64,000 bases of DNA, taken from Myrmaecium sp. VS I D KN 1 (taxonomy: Eukaryota; Ascomycota; Dothideomycetes; Valsariales; Valsariaceae). Numbering within the stretch: the stretch's first letter is position 1; each line of letters opens with the position of its first letter. Below, piece by piece: positions 22,106-33,827 of the stretch. The position numbers were made by a program, and so were the translations under genes. Under the pieces are notes generated by a model. It saw nothing but the letters and a program-made list of their open reading frames with translations, searched no databases and had not been told where the DNA came from. Location of the stretch: NCBI GenBank assembly GCA_019775845.1, contig JADQAV010000015.1, positions 744,001 to 808,000 of the forward strand, given 5' to 3'.

Positions 22106-23738
22106 TCATTTCTTGAACAAGCCCTTCTTCAAGAAACCCTTCAACTTATTCTCCTTCTCTGCATCGCTAAGCTTGGCCTTGGCCTTACCCTCTGCTGCCG
22201 TACCTGCAGCAGCGGAGGAAGCTTCGCCAGAGCCAATGCTCCTTCCCACGTCCACCCCAGGCTCCGGATTGACCTTTAGGACCTGTCCCTTCTCTCTCCA
22301 CTCCGGCTTCAAGCTCGGGTCCTTCCTGGTTTCCGCGGAGGCACCCGGTCCCCATGCCACGTTGACCAAGGTGCGGCCTTGAAAGCCTAGATCTGCCACC
22401 AAACGTTCCGGACCGTCCTTCATCAGAATTTGATTACCTCTCGGGCCAGGATACCGAAGCTCGAAAGGCTGGTCTCCATGCAAAAGCATGCTTCGAACAA
22501 GGTCGTGTAGCGCAGCCGCGGTCTCCAAGCGGCCGAACTGTGCCTCTACCTGACTCTGATCCGGAAAACGGATGCGAAGGGTGATATTGGAGATGGTTGC
22601 AAGCTTCTCCGACCTCGCTTTCTCCTGTTCCGCAATCTCTGCATCGGAGAGTAGACGCTTGTTGCGAGACAAGTCTTGCAGGCGGGACTGGTGGGATTTG
22701 GCATGCTCGACTGTGGGCACATAGTCTGCCTCGTCCCATTGTCCCTGTGCAGCCTGAGGAGTAGAATTTGAAGGCGGGTGGAAAACCTGTATTGTGCGCT
22801 GGCCTGGGCCGACAACAGCGTCGTCTGGAACTAAGTCGGATGCGTCTTTCGACGAAACAGCTTCGTTCAGAGGCGCCGCCTCAGGCGCAGGAGTAGCCAC
22901 TGCTGGCGAAGCCGGAGCGGTAGAAACAACGTCCTCCATATGCGTCGGATTTACAGGGGTTGATCCGTTAGCTGTGGGTTCATTCACAGCCTGTTCCGTC
23001 TCGTCTGGTTTGGACTGTTCCTGCCTGAATGTTTCTGAATGTGCTCCAGGGGCTTTGGCGGTTTCTGGCTCCGTATCTCTAAAGTATTGGGAGATCTGTG
23101 CCATCGCCTCTTCCAATGGCTGGCCGCTGTTGCGGTAACTTAGGCGTATCAGGGCACTGCCGCTGGTGAAACCTATTTGTGCCAATGTCTGCTGCAGCTC
23201 GACGAAGCTTGACCGCTCTCGGCCCATAATGTTTAAGACAGGAGTTTCATAGTTCAATCGTCCAGAGCCTGAAGAGCCTCCACTGAGCTCGGGAACGCCA
23301 CGTTGCGTGAAATTGTGGTTGCCTTTCCGCTCGGGATCCGACTCAAACACGCGGAGAATGTGCCATAAGGAGGTGTTGCTTGGAAACTTCTTGGTAAGGC
23401 GAGCATTGCCCTCAGATTCGGGTAACTGAAGGGCTACGGATATGACGGATGGAGAACGTGAGGCTTGGATCAAGTCAAGCTTGGCTCCTCCGGGCAGGCT
23501 TGCAAGGCGAAAAGTCAGAGACAAGTCTATAACCTTGTTGTTATGCCTGAGCTCGGGATCAGCAAACTGCCTCCTGCCGGTAGCTGCGGACACAAACCTA
23601 CTTGAGTATGTACTCGGCGGGCTTCAAGCCAAACTTCTTGCAGGCTTCAGCACGAACATCGTTCAGGTATGTGCCCGGTGTGGTTTTGATCGTGGCTCTC
23701 CTAGCAGTGGAGTCCACGACTACAACATGAGAAGCCAT
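22106..23738 (-). CDS. TUG/ASPL (Ubx4-type) UBX-domain protein
   Basis: Cdc48/p97 cofactor; the animal counterpart TUG also tethers GLUT4 vesicles, while yeast Ubx4 acts in ERAD. Exons 23738-23602 and 23546-22106 give 525 residues. The N-terminal ubiquitin-like TUG-UBL1 domain covers about 4-75 (VVVVDSTARRATIKTTPGTY, then KFGLKPAEYILKHNNKVIDL). The middle is acidic and Pro/Ala-rich. A predicted helix block (AEIAEQEKARSEKLATISN) leads into the UBX domain at about 366-445 (ITLRIRFPDQSQVEAQFGRL, DQPFELRYPG). The C-tail is Lys-rich (KGFLKKGLFKK). The start Met at 23738 gives the expected domain start; a longer upstream frame is leader. Divergent from the thioredoxin-PITH gene. Confidence 0.9.
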
Positions 23739-24659
23739 AAGGTCTTGAGGGCGACTGCGGCGGAGAAGACAGCCAGAGTGCCGTGGGCGAGGGACAGGAA
23801 CGGGACGGCAGCACGAAAGCCGTGGATGCGATGGTATTCGTCGCGGGTACTGATGCAAATTCGGAGTGAGGTCGCGGCGAAAAAGGCGTGGCCAAGGAGC
23901 TTTAGAAAGTTGTGCTCTGTTCTCGTCAACGACAGACTGGGCATTGCGCGCGAAACGATGCTGGAGGAATTCAGCCAATCACCACCGAGGCGACCGGCGG
24001 CGTATGGTAATTTTGCAGTGGTGCAGCGAGCTGACAAACGTACCCTCTGCCAGTGTGATAAGCAGTTCGGCGTGGCGCTGTGGTCTGTTTGTTGTGTTCG
24101 CGGTTGATGTTGGAAGCTGCTGGAAGAGCTTCACCCAAGGTCGGGCCCTGAGAGTGGAGGGGAGGTTGATGGTGAACGACTCAGAAGCCGAGGTGTAATG
24201 CAGTAAGGTAAGATACTACTTGGCTGGAATACGGTATTATTACAAAGTAACATCATCCTTCAAGTCCTTCGATAATTACTACTTCCATCACCCAAAGCGT
24301 GTGCCTTTGGCAGTTACGAAGATGGATTTGAGTAAAACATGTATAAGAGCACTGCCTAATGCTTGTAGTTTCCCCGTCTGTCCAACGCTCGTTCTTTATA
24401 CGCAAACCAATTTTCTACGAGGTGCTACGTGCATAATCCGCGATGATGTAAAGTACATGACGGCTAGCTACTTAGTAAGTAAGTATTCTGTTTTATTGGA
24501 GGCTTATATGAAATAAATGACGTCGCCGAGAAGCTACAGTTTCAAACCAAAAACAGCTTCCCCACAGCGTCACCTCGAGTCCCGACGGCGTGAGCCCACC
24601 TGCCCCTCCATCACCCCCCATCCCCTCCACTCGCACCAACACCCCTACAAACGCCAACC
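23739..24659. promoter_or_regulatory. Divergent promoter region, UBX protein / thioredoxin-PITH
   Basis: A 921-bp spacer between two divergent starts. No gene and no confident motif; an AT-richer central part lies at 24190-24530. Confidence 0.5.
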
Positions 24660-25796
24660 ATGTCGAAGATAGTGAATATCCAGTCCGGCGACCAGCTGAG
24701 ACAACTCATCTCCTCTTCTCGGATTGTCGTGATCGACTGTGAGCAATCCCTGCTTTATGTGTTGTCTTGAAGAATGGACCCCGCTGACGAACCACCTCCG
24801 TCCTGTAGTCTGGGCCGACTGGTGCGGACCATGCAAGGCGATCGCGCCTCAATATGGCCAACTGGCCGAGCAGCTCTCGCGCCCGAATATCATCACTTTC
24901 ACGAAGGTGAACGTCGATGAGCAACAGCAGGTCGCCGCCAGCTATGGCATCACAGCGTGAGTGTGCTTGGCTCCCCAAGTGACACAAACGGCAGTTGCTA
25001 ACATGTGACATGTTGCATAAATAGGATGCCCACGTTCATGATCTTCAAGCAGGGCAAGGAGGTCTCGAAGATAACCGGCGCCAAACCGAAGGAGCTCGTC
25101 GAGGCCGTCAGGAAACTGTCGAGCGAGGCCGAGTCGGGTGGTGCAAGCTCAGAAGGATTCTCTGGAGGGAGTGGCAGCTCGAGCGGCGAGACATGGCGGG
25201 GAGCCGAACTGCCCAGAGGATATAACGACGTGACTGGCGAGGTGGACATCCGCGGCCTGGACTTGCTGAATTCAGACCCCGAATTCGGCAATGTGCGGAC
25301 GCTCTTCGACAACAGCAAACCGACGTCGCTAGGCAACGGCAAGGGCAAGGCGGAAGGCAGTAACGCAAAGCCCGACTGGGTCGAGAGCGACACGGACGAG
25401 CAACTGATGCTGTTTGTCCCCTTCCAATCCACGTTGAAGGTCCACACCATTCAGATCACCTCGTTACCGCCCTCATCGGATGACGACGAGGTCCCTATGA
25501 GGCCCAAGACGATCAAGCTCTACACCAACCGCGCGCACAACCTAGGATTCGAGGAGGCGGATGATATACCGGCCACACAAACCATCGAGCTTCAGCCGGA
25601 AGCGTGGGACTCGAACACGGGCACAGCGAAGCTGGAGCTGCGCTTTGTCAAGTTCCAGAACATCAGCTCGGTAGTGCTGTTTGTGGTTGACGGAGATGGG
25701 GATGGGGAGAAGGTCCGCCTAGACCGGATACGGATCATTGGAGAGACGGGCGAGAAGAGGACTATGGGCAAGCTCGAAAAGATCAGTGACGAGTAG
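24660..25796 (+). CDS. Thioredoxin with C-terminal PITH domain (TXNL1-like)
   Basis: Cytosolic/nuclear thioredoxin whose PITH (DUF1000) domain docks it on the 26S proteasome in characterised orthologues. Exons 24660-24738, 24809-24956 and 25025-25796 give 332 residues. The thioredoxin fold covers about 1-105 with the active site WADWCGPCK (C32, C35) and the cis-Pro in AMPTFMIF. A Ser/Gly linker (GASSEGFSGGSGSSSGETW) follows. The PITH domain spans about 150-325 (DLLNSDPEFGNVRTLFDN, DEQLMLFVPFQSTLKVHTIQ, LELRFVKFQNISSVVLFVVD, LDRIRIIGETG). The usual family tail is conserved. Head-to-head with a Cdc48 cofactor gene. Confidence 0.94.
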
Positions 25797-28051
25797 GTAT
25801 GATTGATCTCGAGGTAGAGAGGGCCACGATGTTATAGACAGCGGAGATACGTAGGCTCTCTGCAACCGGCATCAACTATATGCTTCGACATTCATGGATC
25901 ACTCCAGAGTGTTTTCGAAACCTCTGCGTGCAAATCTCAAGACGGTTTGATATGTGAGCGCGGAAAGCAACCATCTTGAGGTGCGCAGGTTTCCAGCAAT
26001 GCATCCAAGCAGTGAATTGTTACATGCCATTGATGATGCCCATACGAAGCCAGGATTTCGCACGTAGTAGGGTTGTGAAATCGTGAAATCTCAATCAAAG
26101 ACCCCAAGTCTCCCTCCGCCGCAGTCACGATGTGCGAATACGCGCTCACACGGCACGCATATATCCATTCCGCATATCCACGGAGGGAGTTCACTTAACC
26201 AAGAACCCATGAAAAGTCAAAAGGAATGTCCGACCACTCTAACCAACGACCCGCGCCACTCATCAACCGCAACAAAGCGGTTGCCAGGCGGCGGGCGTAA
26301 AGTGTAACGCGGCCGGTTGTGCAATATGTTTCTTCTGTGGCGCGACTGACGCTTGCAATTTTCTACCATGGAACCGTTCTTCGTTAGAAAACCGGGGTTT
26401 ACGCAAGCAACACGGAGATATCGAGTCGCGCCGCCGCACGAAGAAGAAAAAAAAAAGAAAAAAAGGGAAAAGAAGGGAAGGGTTCGACAGTTTTTATAGA
26501 GGGGGTGGGTGATTATGTAAGTTGACGCGAAAGAAGTTTAGCGCGGGACGAGAATAAAAGTTGTTCGCTCTTTTTTGTTTCTTCGCTTCTTTCTCTTTTC
26601 TTTTCCTTCCATATGGCCGATGATGAACGATGCGCAATGCATCAGGTTATATAATAGGAAGAGAATGACCCCTTATGGGGACTGATCTAAACAACGACAA
26701 CTTTTTCTGAGGCCTGTCCTTTTTTTCCACGCATATATACATACACACACGCGCGCAGAGCGCTGTTTGGATTGAAGAGACTGGCAAGGCGGAGGAACTT
26801 CTTTCTCGCCGCTGGAAATTCTACGCCGACCATTGGACTGCAGACGTCCCGTCCTTCTCGAATCGCATTGTGTGCGCGGTCAACCTGAGCCTCTGGTGCA
26901 ACTGCCTGAACGTTAGACGACACAGTGTTGTCTTGAGTCTGGCTCGGAGGGAAGATGTAGCCCGTGGCCAAATGGACGGCGGAAGGGTTTTGAAGGTCTA
27001 TCCTTCCACTTTCGGAATCCTCTCTCGTGCAGCAAACATCGTCTTCATGTTTCGAGCCCGCCTGCTGTGTGTGTATGTGTGCGTGGATCCCATAGGAAAA
27101 TAGTCCTGCGTGAGCTCTCATGCACTCCTTCAACAGATGCTTGCAACATCAATCATCTTTCGAAAGGAAAGAAGTTGAAGCCGGCATTGTGCATGTCGTC
27201 GTATGCGGTGGAGACTGCCTCGAAGGTTGCTGCATGAACCTCAGTCCTTCAACCAAACACGCCTTGCTGTGCCTTCGCGTTGGCTTCGAGGCGGCCATTA
27301 GAACGACTGCATGTCTTTCCTAGGATGCTCCATGTCGATAGGCTCCGGTCTTGGGGAGATGATGGCACGATAGGATCTTGAGATTGCGTAGAAAGCGTTC
27401 TGATGTCAGAAGATGCTTGGAACGAAGTCTTTAGCTCCACAGTGCGAAAACGGTCGTAAAGCGTGAACATCCAGGTTCGGTCAGTATTTCACCGTGGATG
27501 AAGGCGAAACATCATCTGTGAGGGAGGAAACTCGCGACTGTACCGGGAAAATCTCATGCATGGAGTGTCTCGGCCTGGATACAATCGCGACAGCGGGACG
27601 GGAATGATGCGACAGTCGCCTAGACAGCGGAGTTGATTTTGTGTTACGAAAGGAATTAAGGGAACCCCCCACCTCCGCTATCGCTCACGGCAGACCTATA
27701 ATAACCGAAACATATACGAGGATCTCTCGGCCCCAGCCAACACTAGTAGAAACACAGCAGTGCAGAATCTGAAAGAGCAGACAGGCAAAATCACACCATC
27801 CGTCCTCAAGTCTGCGGCGGAGGAAGAACTAGTCGTTCTGTAGAGGCGACGTCGACAAGCCTGGAGGGGCCGTCGCTGGGTGACCGTTCGCCACGGCCCG
27901 CCTCACTACTGTTGCAAGGCAGAACGTGACTCGAGAGCGCCCGCTCGCAATCTCGTGAGCCAAAAGAGCCGTCCCGTAGCCTCCCGTAGCCTCCCGCGGG
28001 CGGCAGGAAGAGAGTGTGCGGAACGAGTGGTTTGGCTGTTTAGCACTCTTC

Positions 28052-28489
28052 TCACGGACCGCCCTCAACTGCCCGCGAAAGTGGCGGTGTCGAGCCGGAC
28101 CGGCAGCAGTGAATTTGCCATGTGGGCCACGGCACTATTCGCCTGCGAGCAGCCGGATAGCTTGATGCGCTTGTGAAGAATGGAGGTGGTAGGTGTTCAT
28201 GCAGCCTGCAAAAGGCCTTCGTAGCATCGTAGGGGAAAGCCCTGAAGGTCGCACGCAGGGCACGTGGGTTGCTGGATCGCCCGGTCAGAAGGCCATCGAA
28301 TCTCCAAAACCGCCGAAGAAGCACGCAAATCCCCTCAAGAGACTCGACTGTTGGACATCTGGGTATCTGTGGCGTCGGCGGGTGGGACGAATTGCAAGTG
28401 GTAGGCTGCCCGATATCAGCTCTTTGAGCTAGAACGTGGGGGGACAGAGCCGACAAGAGCAAGGCTGCGAAGAAGGCATAGCTGATCAT
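28052..28489 (-). CDS. Possible small secreted protein, unsupported
   Basis: A 145-codon minus-strand frame opens with a convincing signal peptide (MISYAFFAALLLSALSPHVLAQ, cleavage expected after AQ). The remaining part is Pro/Arg/Ser-rich, has six or so Cys and no recognised domain. It could be an orphan effector-like protein, an exon of a larger model, or chance. GC-rich DNA makes frames of this length common, so only the signal peptide argues for it. Confidence 0.22.
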   Translation of the reverse strand: MISYAFFAALLLSALSPHVLAQRADIGQPTTCNSSHPPTPQIPRCPTVESLEGICVLLRRFWRFDGLLTGRSSNPRALRATFRAFPYDATKAFCRLHEHLPPPFFTSASSYPAARRRIVPWPTWQIHCCRSGSTPPLSRAVEGGP

Positions 28490-31400
28490 TGCAGATCAAG
28501 TGAGCTCGTGGTATCTCTCTGATTGTTCTTCGCTCTCGTGCACCTCGCAGTTCCCACCGCTAAATTTTGGCTGGAAATTAGGGTCAGCTACTACCTCTGC
28601 ATGCAGAGCCGTTTTGCGTCTTCTGTCAGTTCACTCGGCTGGACAGTTGACAGGGCATCTCTTGGAAGCGGCAATGGTCCGAAGCCACGATCTCATGTCA
28701 CCGCTGTCCTGCCTACCCATACCCAGAGTGTCATCCGTTTCAAATCATTCTAGAAGGGCCAAGAGCTCGAAGATTTGTGGGGAAGGTTCGTCGGGGAAGG
28801 TTGGAAGAACGCTCGACGCCATCAATCGGCACCAGGCGCCATGCTCACGGAGCAGGTAGAGCACCGGACGGACCTGCGAGGTATCAGAGAGCCCCACGCC
28901 GCATAGAGACTCATTTCGCCTGGGGTGGACAGGACGCCAGGCTAAGGTGAGCCTTTGGCAAGTCGTCGCGGAAGAGAAAGGCTGGCCCGAGTTTCCTTTC
29001 TAGGCCAAGCGTGCCAATGCCAAATCACCCCTGGACCGTCCCGGCGAGGGATTTGACGGGGTTGCGAGGTGAGCGGCACATTCAAGGCTCTCCAACGGCG
29101 GCAAGGATCGCCTGTGTCAGGCACCAGTCAGGGTCCTCACCCATGGTCGACAGGGATCTCGTGATGGCCCGATGTTCTGTAACTGGGATCTCCTCCACGA
29201 TGAGTTGCCTTCGATGTAATGCAGAACAGCGACGAAGTAGGGTGCTATCGCAGCCGGCGCAGCTTTCAGTCCTGAGCTTGGGCTAGCCGGCTGGCGCCTG
29301 CGAAGCTCGGGAGCGGCTAGTACCGGTGGTGACATCGGCGAGTAATTAGCGAAACCGGCGAGTCAAGAAGCTCAAGTAGATGGATAACTGAATCAGATAC
29401 CGGCCCGCTGTCATGGACAGGGCTAGTAGAGCTCGCGGAGCCGGTTGAAGAAGATCTGAGGATGCTTCCACGCAATCTCGTTACTCTGGAGTAACTGATA
29501 AGGTTGACCGACAGCCCAAGGCATTGGTCCACTCTGAGCATTGGGAGGGGCCATGGAAGCCAACACGCTTCCCCGACACACCATCGCCAGGGGTGGGCTG
29601 GGATAAACCAGGGTGGAGGAGTTTCAGAAGGCCGACTCGCGTACCGGATGGACGTCTTGACGGCTGCAAGAGATCCATCTACCGGCTCCATTCCATCCCG
29701 ACAGCCATCCCACTCCATCGAAGGGCGATGGGAGACGTCTTTGGCGGTCGGTGCACAACTGCGCAAGCGAACCCTGGGTTCGCGCTCTGCTCTTTTGGGC
29801 GGTGGTGGCCGTGTTCCTGCATTATGCATGAGGGAGCAGGCAGCGCTCCGCCAACGTTTATGAAACGCTCGGCTGAGGCGCTCGTGCGTGCCGGTTCCTG
29901 CATTGTTCCTGCATCAGCACCTGTGTACCTGACACAAAAGGTGACGACTCGGGATGACCAGGGGCTGGGATGGTTTTTGTGCAGCTGGTGCAGCTGACAC
30001 TGCCGCCGATTATTGGTTGGGTTCCGCTGGATTATTCGTCATGCAGAAATTGTGCAACGAGAGTAATGCAGCCAGTAATGATGCATCGCTTGTGCGGTGG
30101 GCGGTGGTACTCGGCGGACATCAGCCCATCGCACGTGAAAAGGCGGAATAGCGCGACCCGGAAGCCAACCCGATGGGTAAACAAGCAATGGGATGGACAC
30201 GAATACGCCGGTCTGGTCTTGTCCGCCTTCACGCCGGAGCATTTGCACCCGCATAACAATTGTGCTGCGAGCCTGTGAACGGCCAAGCGGGTGACGAGAT
30301 GCAAATGCAACGCGGTGTTGGCTGTACTGTATGTACAGTATGTGATTTGTGACGGCTGCCCTGATGTACTGTAGCATCGAAAGCGGTCAGAATAGGCCAA
30401 ATACACATGAAACGGCCAGCCCATGTACGAGGCTGAAATATGCCAGCTACTTTCGCGAATGCGGAAAGTACATGATGGATTCTTCCTGGGGAGAATGGAT
30501 GAAAAGCTCTGAATCAATCTGCGGCGTGATTGCTGCGCTGCCATGATGCTGATGACGACAGCAGTCGACGAGACGATGGACGTGCAAAAACCTGAACTTG
30601 AAACGCGGTACACCGCCCGCGTCACCTTGAACGACAGATGCGATTGTGTCTGATTCCACTGCTTCAGTATGTATGTGTGATAGACTTCAGGCTACGTGAT
30701 TGCCGAGGAGTTAGATATCACAAGCCTTTAGCTTCTGGACGAGGATCCGGACACGGCACGGGATAGTCAGGTACTTGGCGGAGTCTGTTTGTTTTCCAGA
30801 CGCGTCCTGAGTCCAACTCCGGACTCTACACATCCACAGCAGATCGACCTGTCTGGCCTCAAGCCCATTTGAGAAGATCGTGCATCATGACATCGTAGAT
30901 TTCGTCAGTTGCTTTGAGACGTCGTGGTAGGCCCGCCTTCTTCATGGTCCACTAAGGCAGTCGGAGCGGCTCGCCGCCATCGGTACCGTTCCTCGCAAAG
31001 ATGGCTTCCAGACAATCACTCTGCATCAATATCTGTATCGGAAACGAGAGTTCCTGTGACGGTACCTGCAGGATGACCGAGGTGCCCGACCCTCGCCACC
31101 CCGGGTTGCCCGCGAGCGGTTCCAAATGGCCCTTCTCCACGGGTTTGCGAGCAGGCCGCAAGCCATCAGCGATTTGTACTGGCTGAAATACCTACAGCTA
31201 CAGCAAGCATACATACAATAGATTGTAAGATCCTGCAGTGTTAGACGCAAGTCGGCTCGCCTTTGGCAACCTTGTTTGCAGCCGCGTTGGTCTACTCCTT
31301 CGGATCGCTATCACATACGATGGCTGCGGCACATGGTCGTTGAGTCGTAACTCTCGACAAGCCTCCGAGACCGTCCGTTCCGGTACAGCCTTCCCCAATC

Positions 31401-32492
31401 ACACGTACAATATAGTATGTATTGTCATCATCAATGACTGAGCAGTGAGCGATCTTGCGTCTCGCCGCTGTCGGGAGCGCTGAGGCGAGCTGAGAGCGAT
31501 CCGCAGCAATACATATTTAGTGGTCGTCCGTCAATTATCTAGGGATTGCCTGTGATTTGCGTTCCAGAAAGGGCGATGGGGCTACACACAACGTGTCACG
31601 GTGTGACGGCGAGGTATCGATTACGATTGGAGGTGTTCTTTTTTTGGCGGATGACGATGTCTCACTGCCGATGTTGCTAGATTGCCATCGGCCGATAGGC
31701 ACGAAGCTGACGTTGGAATCTCACACGAACCCAACCGGCGACGAAGCTGACCACCCAGCGTTCTGGCACCGGCTCTCTTTGGGCTTTGACAGTCGAAGAG
31801 CAAACGACGGTCTTCACGACCGTCTAGCTGGCCGAGATGATGGTTGGCCAGCTCAAGCGCGAGCCGGTTCTTGTGAACGGACGAATCGATGCCTCTGTCC
31901 AGTTGCGGAATCAACATCACGAGTCGTCTTCGCCAGCGAGTTGCGAGGTCGTCCTCACTAGCGACGATGTTCGCCCAACGGCAGCGCCGCGGAGTGGGCA
32001 GCCAGTTGGGCGGTTGCATTAGGTTATGCAGCGGGCATTGGTTCACATGCCCGCAAGTTGTGATTTGTGATATGTGATTTGTGCAAGCGGCGCATAAGCC
32101 CGGTGCATGAGAAAATGCAAGGTGAGGCAAGCTGGAGCACTGGCAAGCAGGGCAGGGGGTGGTGGCCGCTTCGGGGGCGGCCCCTCCGATGCTGCAGGGC
32201 TCTGCGACCCGAGCGCACATCTGGACTCGCCATAGGCGGGCGGGAAACAGCCGGCGTCTCTTCCCCAGAGACAGCCAACCATGGAGCCTGGAACCGCGAT
32301 GGGGGGGGGTGGTGGCCAATATTAGTGCATATCACGGTGTTTATTATCCCGTAGTGCATCCATGCGCGCACAAGGACCAGGGAAAAATAATGCCGCGCGG
32401 CGGCATCACTCGCTTTTCCCTCTCGCGCTTTACGTTCACACGCACACGCACACACAGACAGAGAGCTTTGCTCTGCTGACACGGCCAACCAG

Positions 32493-32528
32493 TCGAGTTC
32501 GAGTTCGAGTTCGAGTTCGAGTCGAGTC
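32493..32528. repeat. (GAGTTC)n hexanucleotide repeat
   Basis: Five near-perfect TCGAGT/GAGTTC units in tandem in non-coding sequence. Confidence 0.9.
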
Positions 32529-33323
32529 GTGCCGGGGTACGGAACGGGTGTGACGGGGCTTTTTACCGCTTGGGAGGGGAGAGCCTGGGACCACCGTGAT
32601 GGGGAGGAGTACAGTAAGTTACGGCTCGGTTCGGGCGGGCTTGACAACAAACGACCATGCCAACGCGCTGAAACAAACGGTAAACGGCGACGATGAGGGC
32701 GACGGTGAGGAACGGCGGGCGGCGGACAACACAACCACCACCATCACCGCCATCTCTCACTAAACGGTGCCACCTTACTACTACCCGACCTCACCTATCC
32801 GCCCACTTCGGATTCCCGCGCGCTCTCGTTCCGTCCCTTCCTCGGCCGACCTCCCCTCTGCCGCCCCTCCACCAGACCAACCTCAGGCCTTCACCGCCGA
32901 GGGGATTGTTTGGTGGCAGAGGTCTGCGTACATATGTACCTACATATGTGGGTATGGAGGCGAGTAAGTGGGGTGGTGGAGTTGGTTGACGGTAATATTC
33001 TTCACATTGTTATCAAAGAAGCAGTTTTGTCCGTACTAACACGCTATAATAGTATAGTAGTATCTTGTTTCTCTAGGTACTATACGGGGTGATCGGTACG
33101 ACTGATAGGCGAGCAGTGGCCAGTAACGTTAGGAGGCCAGGTACCGCGGTTGCAAGTGAACCCGCGAGTCAGCGGCGGATTTCGGGCGTTCAGGGTGGCC
33201 GGGGTGGGGGGCGGAAGGGTCGAAGGGGTCTGGCGGGACTGGAGTTTTGGCGGTCATGTCGCAGGGCCATGCATGTCTCGTCGTCTCCCACCCATGTCAC
33301 CACCCGACGATCCTCAGGCAGGA

Positions 33324-33352
33324 AGTCAGTCAGTAGTCAGTCAGTCAGTCAG
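33324..33352. repeat. (GTCA)n tetranucleotide repeat
   Basis: Seven GTCA/GTAGTCA units, slightly interrupted. Confidence 0.85.
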
Positions 33353-33360
33353 ACCTCTCC

Positions 33361-33450
33361 CACCATCACCACCACCACCACCACCATCACCACCGCCCAC
33401 CGCTCACCACCGCTCACCACCACCCACCTTTCACCCTCCACCCTCCACCA
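33361..33450. repeat. CAC/CCA-rich trinucleotide tract
   Basis: About 90 bp of CACCAC, CACCAT and CACCG units, strand-asymmetric (almost no G on the + strand). Confidence 0.85.
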
Positions 33451-33543
33451 TCGACCATCCACACACCAAAGGGCGCCATCCAACGGCACCACCAGGAAGG
33501 GCCCCGTCCAGGGTCCCATCTGCCCCACCCATGTTGATGCGCC

Positions 33544-33605
33544 CACACACGCACACACGCACACACACACACACACACACGCAGGCATGCAGGCATGCAG
33601 ACAGA
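33544..33605. repeat. (CA)n microsatellite with GCAGGCAT units
   Basis: About 38 bp of CA dinucleotides broken by two CG steps, followed by tandem GCAGGCAT units and a CAGACAGACA end. Confidence 0.9.
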
Positions 33606-33804
33606 CACAAACCCACACACGCTACGCCGCCGTTGTTTCCCCCTCCAGATCGAATCAGGAATGCTTCTCGCAACCGTCGGAGGACCCGCCTAGGCCGATG
33701 ATGGCCTAAGGTACCTACCGACTACCTACCTAGCTAGCTAGCACCTTTGCACCTCGCACCTCGCACTCGCACCCCGGTATGCCCATCTACCCACCCATTC
33801 ACAC

Positions 33805-33827
33805 TACCACCACCACCACCACCACCG
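33805..33827. repeat. (ACC)n microsatellite
   Basis: Seven ACC units in the long leader region of the Msn2-type gene. Confidence 0.85.

Noticed and set aside
31621-32319. 232-codon minus-strand frame in the gene desert
   Set aside because: Composition is Arg/Pro/Cys/His-rich without any domain, and no signal peptide or splice support; typical of chance frames in GC-rich DNA.
33089-33709. 206-codon + strand frame
   Set aside because: Runs through CAC and CA simple repeats; the His/Thr-rich product reflects the repeats.
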